DNA of 5,192 nt from an uncultured Clostridia bacterium (GTDB taxonomy: Bacteria > Bacillota > Clostridia > Oscillospirales > Acutalibacteraceae). Numbering within the stretch: position 1 is the stretch's first letter; every line of letters begins with the position of its first letter. This document shows, piece by piece, positions 1 to 4,634 of the stretch. The translations under genes were made by a program, and so were the position numbers. The notes beneath the pieces are model-generated. The model was not told the DNA's origin and did no database searches. It was given only the letters and a program-made list of their open reading frames with translations. The stretch is taken from assembly GCA_937880805.1 (NCBI GenBank), contig CALGRR010000081.1, forward strand, positions 1 to 5,192. The letters run 5' to 3'.

Positions 1-6
1 CACTTA

Positions 7-32
7 AGCTGAAAAATTTGTGTTTTTCAGCT
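7..32. repeat. AT-rich 10-bp hairpin at the left edge
   Basis: AGCTGAAAAA at 7-16 and TTTTTCAGCT at 23-32 form a perfect 10-bp inverted repeat with a 6-base loop. The G/C pairs lie at the base and the A/T pairs next to the loop. No T-run follows on either strand, so it does not look like a standard intrinsic terminator. Its role is unknown; it may belong to a gene beyond the left edge. Confidence 0.4.
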
Positions 33-56
33 GTATTGTTATGCTCTTTTTTATCG

Positions 57-102
57 CTCAAAAAAATTTAAAAATCTCTTGACAAACAGTAACAGGTTTG
101 TC
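57..102 (-). terminator. weak candidate terminator after the acetyltransferase gene
   Basis: GACAAAC (81-87) and GTTTGTC (96-102) form a 7-bp stem with an 8-base loop, starting five bases past the acetyltransferase stop codon. Read on the minus strand the stem is followed by AAGAG and then T-rich sequence (TTTTTAAATTTTTTT, about 61-75). The position fits the end of the operon, but the stem is short and poor in G/C and the T-tract starts five bases late, so efficiency is doubtful. Confidence 0.4.
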
Positions 103-106
103 GAAC

Positions 107-748
107 TCAATTAAGCTCCGATATTTTCTCTTCAAGCTTCTGAACAAACTGACCAACGAAATATCCGTCAATAAAACGGTGGTTAATGTCAAGTGTCATA
201 TTAATAATATACTTGCCGTTTTGTTCTGTATATTTACCCCATACAAGAATCGGAGCGGTGTCATCCTTGAGCTTTGGGTCGGTGTAATCACGCTCGTTTG
301 AACACATTGTAATATCCGCCCAAGGGATGCACGAAAAGACAATCTGCGATTCTCTTAATCCGCCGAGAGAATATACAGACAGAGGATTGTTTTCACTTTC
401 CATTCGGGCATTTGTTGCAAATTCAATAATATCTCCGTCACAGGGAAGCGACACCATATGAAAACTTGTTGCACCTTTTTTCAAATCTGTGAAACAAGGC
501 ACACGGCGGTCGATTTTATAGACTTTGTTATCCTCTGTTTCAAGCAGAAATTCGTCAATTTCGTTAATCGACTGTGTGCAAAGACATATAAGCGAATAAT
601 AAAAAGATATTTTATTCTTTCTTGTGAAAGCAAGCAGATTGGTTATGTCAATATTGAATGCAACGCAATAATGCGGTGTTGCAATGTTTGAATAAAATTC
701 AAAATGTTCTTTTCTGTCCCAAGTATTTATATCAATTTCTTTTCTCAT
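107..748 (-). CDS. CatA-type chloramphenicol acetyltransferase family protein
   Basis: This 213-residue protein belongs to the chloramphenicol O-acetyltransferase family, cytosolic trimers that move an acetyl group from acetyl-CoA to a hydroxyl acceptor. The length matches classical CATs (about 210-220 residues). The N-terminal WDRKEHFEFY (10-19) is nearly the CAT signature. FSCIPW (138-143) keeps the active-site Ser139, and HRFIDG (190-195) gives the HxxxDG catalytic His190 and Asp194. The CAT III pair HH is NH here; only the second His is catalytic. The ATG start is chosen because GGAGA lies 7 bases upstream. A TTG at 820, overlapping the upstream stop, would add 24 residues that CATs lack. 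It is the last gene of a three-gene minus-strand run, 68 bases after the membrane protein gene. The family assignment is firm. Chloramphenicol as the real substrate is not, because chromosomal CAT-like proteins of Clostridia often lack a proven substrate. Confidence 0.9.
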   Translation of the reverse strand: MRKEIDINTWDRKEHFEFYSNIATPHYCVAFNIDITNLLAFTRKNKISFYYSLICLCTQSINEIDEFLLETEDNKVYKIDRRVPCFTDLKKGATSFHMVSLPCDGDIIEFATNARMESENNPLSVYSLGGLRESQIVFSCIPWADITMCSNERDYTDPKLKDDTAPILVWGKYTEQNGKYIINMTLDINHRFIDGYFVGQFVQKLEEKISELN

Positions 749-755
749 AAAAACA

Positions 756-760
756 TCTCC
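756..760 (-). promoter_or_regulatory. ribosome binding site that decides the acetyltransferase start
   Basis: The minus strand reads GGAGA at 760-756, followed by a 7-base spacer and ATG at 748-746. This spacing is ideal, and the start puts the CAT signature at residue 10 as in classical CATs. The reading frame stays open back to a TTG at 820-818 that overlaps the membrane protein stop, but no comparable binding site precedes that TTG. Confidence 0.65.
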
Positions 761-816
761 GTAAATTCTTATTGACGAACGAAGCGATTCCGTAATCTGT
801 TCCGGTGCAGTGATGT

Positions 817-2187
817 TCAAACATTATTGTCACTTCGCTTCTTAAATAACATAAAAGAATACACGAGCACAGATAAAGCCGAAACAACAACGAGAATATT
901 GTGTAAGGTGTTGATTTCAACTATTGCCCTGTGTTCCGCAGAAGCAACAAAGAAATACGATAACAACATAAACATTATAAATACCGGCAGTAAAATCCTT
1001 GCAAGCCATTCCATACCCATCTTCTCTGCGTTGATGCCGCCTTTTTTAACAAGCAACACAATGAGAATTGCGGTTAAAATAACCGCTGCAGATGTTGCAA
1101 TAATCCGAACTGTATCCGAACTGTCAAAACGCCTTGCGATGGGTCGGACAAGGTTTACACCGATTGTGCCGATAAAGCCTGCGATAAATATAAGAACTTT
1201 CTTCGGTTTTTCTGGAATTTTTGAAAACGCAATTTCGGCAACATCTTCGCTTTGTTTCAAAGACAACAGAACGGCGGTAATTATAACACCTGCAATAAAT
1301 CCCGTGAAATATTCCCAGCAGGACCACGCATATATAAAATCTCCCTCGTACTGTATTCCGAGCTGACGGTAACCGCCTTTTATAAACCAGAAAAACAAAT
1401 CGGAAACCGTTATTGATAAACCGAATGCTCCGCAAACAAGAGCACCTACTTTTGCGGCAACATTATCTTTAACGATAAATCTTGCGGCAAGAATTGCGCC
1501 CAAAGCTCTGATTGCAGATGAAACAGCATGAATTTCAGAGAAATAATTTCTGCCGCCTGTAATTTTTTTGCTCCAGGAAATATCTGCAAAGTGTTGCATA
1601 AATACTTTGTATGCAGAACCCTCTATGCCTGCTGTTTTAAGTCCTTCCTCAAAAAGGTCAACAGCTTCGGGCTGAATGAGCTGCACAATCCAATGTGAAA
1701 TGCTTGCTTTTGAAACAATGTCAAAAATTAGAAATGCACCTATGACAACTATAAAATCTTTTACCTTCCATTGATGTGAACTGAAACCTCTGCCGAGCAG
1801 CACACCGAACAATCCCGCAACACCAAAGCCGACGCAACACATCATAAATGCACCTGACACGGGTGATATGTATCTGAAAATATGCTCTGCACCCTCAACT
1901 TCACTTTCACGGATAACGCCCGTTATCTGGGTTAATATTGTTCCCCAACTCGGAACGGTCAGAATAAAGGACATAGCGGTTAATGAAAGCCAGCCTAAAT
2001 CAAGTTTTTTTCGTTCACCCATAACGGTTGTGATAAAGAGCAGATAAACAAAGCCAACATTAAATACGCCTGCCTCCGAACCCCAGCCGCGCGAACCGCG
2101 AAGACGCCATAAAAATCCAAGCAGAAGTCCGCCGACAAGAATAATCAGAATTTTTTGCCATGAATTCTTTTGTGTTGTTTTGACCAT
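817..2187 (-). CDS. polytopic membrane protein of unknown function (about 12 TM)
   Basis: I do not recognise this 456-residue protein. It is an integral membrane protein with hydrophobic segments near residues 12-27, 42-56, 65-82, 108-132, 144-165, 220-240, 245-268, 285-310, 330-350, 360-381, 395-414 and 428-447. The last five form a C-terminal block after a charged linker (311-330). A longer soluble or re-entrant stretch lies at about 166-219. Possible signature residues are RLRGSRGWGSEAG (28-40), right after the first segment, and GGRNYFSEIH (211-220). No ATP-binding cassette, PAS, kinase or known transporter signature is visible. The ATG start has a perfect AGGAGG 7 bases upstream. It lies 37 bases after the kinase-like gene and 68 before the acetyltransferase gene, so co-transcription is likely. 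A transporter or membrane-bound enzyme are both possible. Confidence 0.85.
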   Translation of the reverse strand: MVKTTQKNSWQKILIILVGGLLLGFLWRLRGSRGWGSEAGVFNVGFVYLLFITTVMGERKKLDLGWLSLTAMSFILTVPSWGTILTQITGVIRESEVEGAEHIFRYISPVSGAFMMCCVGFGVAGLFGVLLGRGFSSHQWKVKDFIVVIGAFLIFDIVSKASISHWIVQLIQPEAVDLFEEGLKTAGIEGSAYKVFMQHFADISWSKKITGGRNYFSEIHAVSSAIRALGAILAARFIVKDNVAAKVGALVCGAFGLSITVSDLFFWFIKGGYRQLGIQYEGDFIYAWSCWEYFTGFIAGVIITAVLLSLKQSEDVAEIAFSKIPEKPKKVLIFIAGFIGTIGVNLVRPIARRFDSSDTVRIIATSAAVILTAILIVLLVKKGGINAEKMGMEWLARILLPVFIMFMLLSYFFVASAEHRAIVEINTLHNILVVVSALSVLVYSFMLFKKRSDNNV

Positions 2188-2223
2188 TGTTTTTCCTCCT
2201 GTTATTTTTTCTTTCGCTTTGTG

Positions 2224-2526
2224 TTATAAATTAATGTTGATTTCATATTTATCATCGATAAGAATATAATTCACATTATGTGTTTGTGCAAGTTTTAAGA
2301 TTTTTGAATTGCCTTCCAATACACTTTCAAAAATGCAATAATCATCATCCAAACGGCTTTCAATTACATTTGCATATCTCTTAATATCAGCAAAGTGATT
2401 TCCGCTACAAATTAATCCCATCTTCAAGTGGTCAATGGACAGGTATGGATATTTATATTTTTCAGGCAGATGTTTGGCAAGAACTGTTTTGCCGGTATAC
2501 GATGCTCCGGCAATCAAAACAATCAT
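2224..2526 (-). pseudogene. P-loop kinase-like gene with apparent in-frame internal deletion
   Basis: The open frame encodes 100 residues. It begins with a strand and Walker A loop (MIVLIAG, then GASYTGKT at 7-14), followed by YLSIDHLKMGLICSGN (28-43). It ends with a helical region (HFADIKRYANVIESRLDDD, 44-62) and a final strand, NYILIDD (86-92). From memory, clostridial ATP-dependent kinases of this type (2-phosphoglycerate kinase/zeta-toxin-like) have the same two ends but about 190 residues. The missing middle would carry the YLWPIVREMI-like helix, the EGCYIP-like strand and the lid. The join falls near codons 43/44 (about 2397-2400). The start has AGGTGAGATA just upstream and a good promoter, so a short protein may still be made. 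It may bind nucleotide, but catalysis is doubtful. An alternative reading is a genuinely short P-loop protein. The deletion is inferred from remembered relatives. Confidence 0.6.
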
Positions 2527-2559
2527 TATCTCACCTATAAATTCTAATTTGTCAATCTC

Positions 2560-2588
2560 ATTATAATTCTCTGTGATTGTTTTTGCAA
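2560..2588 (-). promoter_or_regulatory. promoter of the kinase/membrane protein/acetyltransferase operon
   Basis: On the minus strand TTGCAA (2588-2583) is followed by exactly 17 bases and a perfect TATAAT (2565-2560). A transcript would start near 2553, about 27 bases before the ATG at 2526, leaving room for the AGGTGAG ribosome site. It looks like a housekeeping sigma-A promoter. Confidence 0.7.
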
Positions 2589-2591
2589 CAC

Positions 2592-2620
2592 TTGAATTGA
2601 CTGCGATAATGTTATATAAT
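2592..2620 (+). promoter_or_regulatory. promoter of the small protein/SGNH hydrolase unit
   Basis: TTGAAT (2592-2597), a 17-base spacer and TATAAT (2615-2620) form a good sigma-A-type promoter with a start near 2627, about 26 bases before the ATG at 2653. Its -35 box is only three bases from the -35 box of the opposing promoter, so the two may compete for RNA polymerase. A nearby TTGACT (2597-2602) looks better but is only 12 bases from the -10 box. Confidence 0.7.
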
Positions 2621-2631
2621 TCCGATATAAC
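2611..2631. repeat. dyad over the -10 box and start site (candidate operator)
   Basis: GTTATAT (2611-2617) and ATATAAC (2625-2631) form a perfect 7-bp inverted repeat with a 7-base centre. It covers the -10 box and predicted start of the plus-strand promoter, where a repressor would act. It is very AT-rich, so chance is a real alternative, and no regulator gene is visible nearby. Confidence 0.35.
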
Positions 2632-2652
2632 CTATATTAAAGGTGTGATAAA

Positions 2653-2955
2653 ATGAAAAATGTTATTTTAAGTGCAGATGGAGACTATAAGGTTTATTCT
2701 GTTCCTGATGAGGTGTCAGGTAACTTAAAAGTTTATTGTCTGGATTTTATAAAGTGGCTCAAAACATCTCTCGAAGGAGAAAAATATTATCTCAAACAAT
2801 ACGGTATGTTTGCTTATGATGAATCTGATTTTATTGAATGGCTCAACAAATATAAATTCCCGAATCAAACTTCTTTCTTTGTCGAAAATTTAGGGAATAT
2901 ATGCTGGAAAGACATACCTGAGCGTTGTAAAGAATATCCGGATTTTAATTTTTAA
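2653..2955 (+). CDS. small conserved protein of unknown function
   Basis: This 100-residue, acidic, soluble protein has no signal peptide or membrane segment. It starts at an ATG preceded by AAAGGTGTG and a good promoter. It is rich in aromatic residues: DFIKWLK (31-37), YYLKQYGMFAYDESDFIEWLNKYKFPN (45-71; note the DFIKWL/DFIEWL echo), then FFVENLG and a C-terminal YPDFNF. The VENLG and xPxFNF endings resemble a group of uncharacterised clostridial proteins of about 100-115 residues that I remember, but I know no function for them. Codon pattern, start signals and uninterrupted frame support a real gene. It is the first gene of a plus-strand pair, 27 bases before the SGNH hydrolase gene. No toxin, antitoxin or DNA-binding motif is recognisable. 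Confidence 0.75.
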   Translation: MKNVILSADGDYKVYSVPDEVSGNLKVYCLDFIKWLKTSLEGEKYYLKQYGMFAYDESDFIEWLNKYKFPNQTSFFVENLGNICWKDIPERCKEYPDFNF

Positions 2956-2982
2956 CATTAGTAAGAATATGGGTTGTTTGTA

Positions 2983-3735
2983 ATGAAAAAGCTTAAAATT
3001 GTTCTCTCAATTATTCTGATACTTGTAATTATTGCAGGAGGTTATGTCGGAAATATGCTCGGAGTTTTTAATGAAGGCAACTACGGTGATTTTGCTTTGA
3101 AAGATACTGCATCTGTTCCTGACAGTCCGATAAACGGAAAGACGGTTATCTTTCTCGGCAGTTCGGTAACCTTCGGCTACGGCTCATTCGGTGTCAGCTT
3201 TGCGGATTTTCTTGAAAAGACCGACGGTATCACCGCTGTCAAAGAAGCCGTTTCGGGCACAACTCTTGTTGATATCAAAAGCAATTCTTACGTTTCACGA
3301 ATGAAAAAGATTGAAAAGGATATCAATGCCGATGCATTCGTCTGTCAGCTTTCAACCAACGATGCAACCAAAGAAATGCCGCTCGGCGAAATCTCCGACG
3401 GCTTCGATACGGATGACTTTGATACACAGACCGTTGCAGGCGCAATTGAATACATAATTGCTTATGCAAAAGAAACATGGAACTGTCCCGTTGTGTTTTA
3501 CACACAGGCAAAATATGACAGCGGGCATTACGCAAAAATGGTTGAACTTCTTTTGGAAATTCAGAAGAAATGGAACATAACCTTAATCGATTTATGGAAT
3601 AATGATGAGATAAATTCAATCACCGATAAGGAAAGAAATATTTATCTTGTTGACCATATTCATCCTACAAAAGCGGGTTATAAAGAATGGTGGCTGCCCG
3701 AATTTCAAAAATGCTTATATAAAATTTTAAAATGA
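2983..3735 (+). CDS. membrane-anchored SGNH/GDSL-family hydrolase
   Basis: This 250-residue protein has an N-terminal basic stretch and a hydrophobic helix (residues 6-28) that should act as signal anchor, placing the catalytic domain outside the cell. The four SGNH blocks are in order: GSSVTFGYG (59-67) with nucleophile Ser61, where GSS replaces the usual GDS; SGTTL (91-95) with oxyanion Gly92; STNDA (124-128) with Asn126; and DHIHPT (224-229) with Asp224 and His227. The family contains esterases, lipases and acetyl-polysaccharide deacetylases. A surface carbohydrate or peptidoglycan ester is a reasonable guess, but the substrate cannot be read from sequence. The ATG at 2983 is preferred over a TTG nine bases upstream because it gives the usual MKKLK signal start. 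The ribosome site is weak (GGG at 2971-2973), so translation may depend on the upstream gene. The strong terminator at 3918 lies 182 bases downstream. Confidence 0.88.
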   Translation: MKKLKIVLSIILILVIIAGGYVGNMLGVFNEGNYGDFALKDTASVPDSPINGKTVIFLGSSVTFGYGSFGVSFADFLEKTDGITAVKEAVSGTTLVDIKSNSYVSRMKKIEKDINADAFVCQLSTNDATKEMPLGEISDGFDTDDFDTQTVAGAIEYIIAYAKETWNCPVVFYTQAKYDSGHYAKMVELLLEIQKKWNITLIDLWNNDEINSITDKERNIYLVDHIHPTKAGYKEWWLPEFQKCLYKILK

Positions 3736-3748
3736 CGGAAGTGAATGA

Positions 3749-3913
3749 ATGATATTCGGAAATGCCGAAGTGACACAACGGATTACGGCTCTTTTTTGTT
3801 CCTCTTTGTAACATAGCAAAAAGGGCAAGATTGATAAACTCTTTGCAGACGAGAATATGTGCGAAGCTGAAAAGGCAAAGCTTAATGAGATTAACAAAAT
3901 AACAACCATATAA
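3749..3913 (+). pseudogene. possible gene debris, perhaps from a serine recombinase
   Basis: Starting at ATG 3749, with GGAAGTGA just upstream, one frame reads MIFGNAEVTQRITALFCSSL, a TAA stop at 3809-3811, then 33 more codons, including KIDKLFADENMCEAEKAKLN, to TAA at 3911-3913. The VTQRITALFC part resembles the N-terminus of large serine recombinases of clostridial mobile elements (typically ...TALYCRLSRDD...). The second part is lysine/glutamate-rich and helix-like, as in a protein C-terminus. This would fit a gene that lost almost its whole middle. The match is short and from memory; it may instead be non-coding spacer. The longer minus-strand open frames here are Leu/Phe/Cys-rich and lack start signals. 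Confidence 0.3.
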
Positions 3914-3917
3914 CAGC

Positions 3918-3951
3918 AAAGCCGACGGATTAAAACTCCGTCGGCTTTTTT
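3918..3951 (+). terminator. strong intrinsic terminator
   Basis: AAAGCCGACGGA (3918-3929) and TCCGTCGGCTTT (3937-3948) form a perfect 12-bp stem with a 7-base loop; T6 runs from 3946 to 3951. It closes the plus-strand unit and shields the insertion sequence from upstream transcription. On the minus strand only TTTG follows the G/C core, so it should work mainly rightward. Confidence 0.9.
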
Positions 3952-3965
3952 CGTTATGTAATCAA

Positions 3966-3984
3966 CCACAAGTTATACTTGTGG
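3966..3984. repeat. left-end hairpin of the IS200 element
   Basis: CCACAAG (3966-3972) and CTTGTGG (3978-3984) form a 7-bp stem with a 5-base loop (TTATA), extendable by one T-A pair. It sits at the left edge of the element, as the subterminal hairpin bound by TnpA should. A smaller 5-bp stem follows (ACGCT 3988-3992 with AGCGT 4001-4005). Confidence 0.7.
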
Positions 3985-4008
3985 GAAACGCTAAAGCGGA
4001 AGCGTCCA

Positions 4009-4038
4009 TTGTGAAAAAAAGACCTCCTTTGATACAAT
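4009..4038 (+). promoter_or_regulatory. candidate tnpA promoter
   Basis: TTGTGA (4009-4014), an 18-base spacer and TACAAT (4033-4038) give a moderate sigma-A-type promoter. Transcription would start near 4045, inside the loop between the two arms of the blocking hairpin. mRNA from this promoter would then lack the left arm (4021-4033) and keep its ribosome site open. Confidence 0.45.
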
Positions 4039-4083
4039 AGAGATGCAACACCAACTGCAAAAACTAAAAAATCAAAGGAGGTC
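4021..4083 (+). promoter_or_regulatory. hairpin that buries the tnpA ribosome binding site
   Basis: GACCTCCTTTGAT (4021-4033) pairs perfectly over 13 bases with ATCAAAGGAGGTC (4071-4083). The right arm contains the whole AGGAGG (4076-4081) just before the tnpA start at 4086. In any RNA transcribed from outside the element the ribosome site would be closed. IS200 elements are known to repress transposase translation with such a leader stem-loop. Confidence 0.8.
4045..4061 (+). repeat. leader copy of a 17-base long-range inverted repeat
   Basis: GCAACACCAACTGCAAA in the tnpA leader loop is the exact reverse complement of 4564-4580 in the tnpA 3' untranslated region. Its first ten bases also recur as a direct repeat at 4554-4563. 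The predicted transcription start coincides with its first base. Confidence 0.75.
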
Positions 4084-4085
4084 GA

Positions 4086-4550
4086 ATGGTTGTGGATGAG
4101 AGTAGTTTATCACATACCAGATGGAAGTGTCAATATCATATCGTACTTGTGCCAAAGTACAGAAGAAAGGTAGTGTACGGTAAGTTAAGAAAGGATATCG
4201 GAGCAATATTAAGGCGATTATGTGATTACAAGCATGTAGAGATAATAGAGGCACATGCGATGCCAGATCATATACACATGTTGCTATCAATTCCGCCAAG
4301 TATATGTGTGTCAGATTTTATGGGTTACTTAAAAGGGAAAAGTACCCTTATGATTTTTGAGAGACATGCACAGCTAAAATACAAATATGGCAGGAGAGTG
4401 TTTTGGGCAAAAGGGTACTATGTAAGTACAGTTGGAGGAAACAAAGCAGCTATTGAAAAGTACATACGTGAGCAGGAAACACAGGATATGGTTTCGGATC
4501 AGTTAACTTTCAAGGAGTATGAAAATCCCTTTGCCCACATAGAAAAGTAA
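4086..4550 (+). CDS. tnpA: IS200-family Y1 (HUH) transposase TnpA
   Basis: This 154-residue protein has the full length of IS200/IS605 TnpA (about 140-160 residues). The family start SLSHTRWKCQYHIVLVPKYR (7-26) is followed by the metal-binding HUH motif in MPDHIHMLLSIP (His62 and His64). Next come GYYVSTVGGN (110-119) and the catalytic helix IEKYIREQE (123-131) with Tyr126 as nucleophile and Gln130. The enzyme works as a dimer, nicks single-stranded end hairpins through a 5'-phosphotyrosine and rejoins the circle at the target. All key residues are present, so it should be active. AGGAGG is only 4 bases from the ATG at 4086 but 10 bases from an in-frame GTG at 4092, so either may be used. Codon choice differs from the neighbouring genes (more ATA, AGG, AGA), in line with transfer. 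Confidence 0.95.
   Translation: MVVDESSLSHTRWKCQYHIVLVPKYRRKVVYGKLRKDIGAILRRLCDYKHVEIIEAHAMPDHIHMLLSIPPSICVSDFMGYLKGKSTLMIFERHAQLKYKYGRRVFWAKGYYVSTVGGNKAAIEKYIREQETQDMVSDQLTFKEYENPFAHIEK
4104..4133 (-). promoter_or_regulatory. antisense promoter inside the tnpA start
   Basis: On the minus strand a perfect TTGACA (4133-4128), an 18-base spacer and TAAACT (4109-4104) preceded by TGA (extended -10, TGN) form a good promoter. It points out of tnpA towards its leader, with a start near 4097. It lies where the antisense RNA promoter of IS200 elements is expected. Confidence 0.55.
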
Positions 4551-4551
4551 A

Positions 4552-4582
4552 AAGCAACACCAATTTGCAGTTGGTGTTGCTT
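4552..4582 (+). repeat. 12-bp hairpin just after the tnpA stop codon
   Basis: AAGCAACACCAA (4552-4563) and TTGGTGTTGCTT (4571-4582) form a perfect 12-bp stem with a 7-base loop (TTTGCAG). It starts one base after the TAA. No T-run follows, so it is not a typical terminator. It may stabilise the mRNA 3' end. The right arm plus loop can pair instead with the leader (4045-4061). Confidence 0.75.
4564..4580 (+). repeat. 3' copy of the 17-base long-range inverted repeat
   Basis: TTTGCAGTTGGTGTTGC is perfectly complementary to the tnpA leader (4045-4061), and is therefore identical in sequence to the loop of the predicted antisense RNA. Pairing with the leader would compete with the local hairpin 4552-4582. 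Confidence 0.75.
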
Positions 4583-4586
4583 AGAT

Positions 4587-4627
4587 GCACCTTTAGGTGC
4601 CGCTGGTATTGTTTACCCTTATAGGGT
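4587..4627 (+). repeat. two small hairpins in the IS200 3' region
   Basis: GCACCTTTAGGTGC (4587-4600) is a perfect 14-base palindrome able to form a short stem. ACCCT (4615-4619) and AGGGT (4623-4627) form a second 5-bp stem with a 3-base loop. With the hairpins at 4552-4582 and 4635-4662 they make the whole 112-base tail between tnpA and the right foot a series of four stems. Confidence 0.55.
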
Positions 4628-4634
4628 TATTATT

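Larger units (their letters stand above)
4014..4083 (-). terminator. minus-strand intrinsic terminator at the tnpA leader
   Basis: Read leftward, GACCTCCTTTGAT (4083-4071), a 37-base loop and ATCAAAGGAGGTC (4033-4021) form a perfect 13-bp stem followed at once by seven T residues (complement of A7 at 4014-4020). The loop is long for a terminator but the stem and T-tract are good. It should end both the antisense RNA and any read-through from trpB. Confidence 0.6.
4014..4097 (-). ncRNA. predicted antisense RNA to the tnpA leader (art200-like)
   Basis: An antisense transcript is predicted from about 4097 to the T-tract at 4014-4020, about 84 nt. It would cover the tnpA start codon, the Shine-Dalgarno sequence and the whole leader. 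In Salmonella IS200 a small antisense RNA, art200, of about this size pairs with the same part of tnpA mRNA and blocks translation. Position, promoter and terminator here match that arrangement. Expression is inferred, not seen. Confidence 0.5.

Noticed and set aside
7..32. 10-bp hairpin as a terminator for the left operon
   Set aside because: Neither strand has a T-run after it and the A/T pairs face the loop, opposite to an intrinsic terminator. The stem at 81-102 is nearer the stop codon and followed by T-rich sequence.
79..102. TTGACA at 79-84 as a plus-strand promoter
   Set aside because: No -10-like hexamer lies 16-18 bases downstream and no plus-strand gene follows; the sequence is part of the terminator stem.
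827..1366. 179-codon open frame on the plus strand
   Set aside because: It lies wholly antisense to the well-supported membrane protein gene, lacks a ribosome site and promoter, and its composition is that of a reverse-strand shadow.
2597..2602. TTGACT as the -35 box of the rightward promoter
   Set aside because: It is only 12 bases from TATAAT and 23 from the next TATAAC; TTGAAT at 2592 has the correct 17-base spacing.
3665..3969. Minus-strand open frames of 80-84 codons overlapping the hydrolase end and the terminator
   Set aside because: They run through the terminator hairpin, have no ribosome site and are Leu/Phe/Cys-rich without recognisable motifs.
4072..4299. 75-codon minus-strand frame across the tnpA start
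   Set aside because: It is antisense to the HUH transposase core, and its 3' end is the ribosome-site hairpin. The antisense transcript here is better explained as non-coding.
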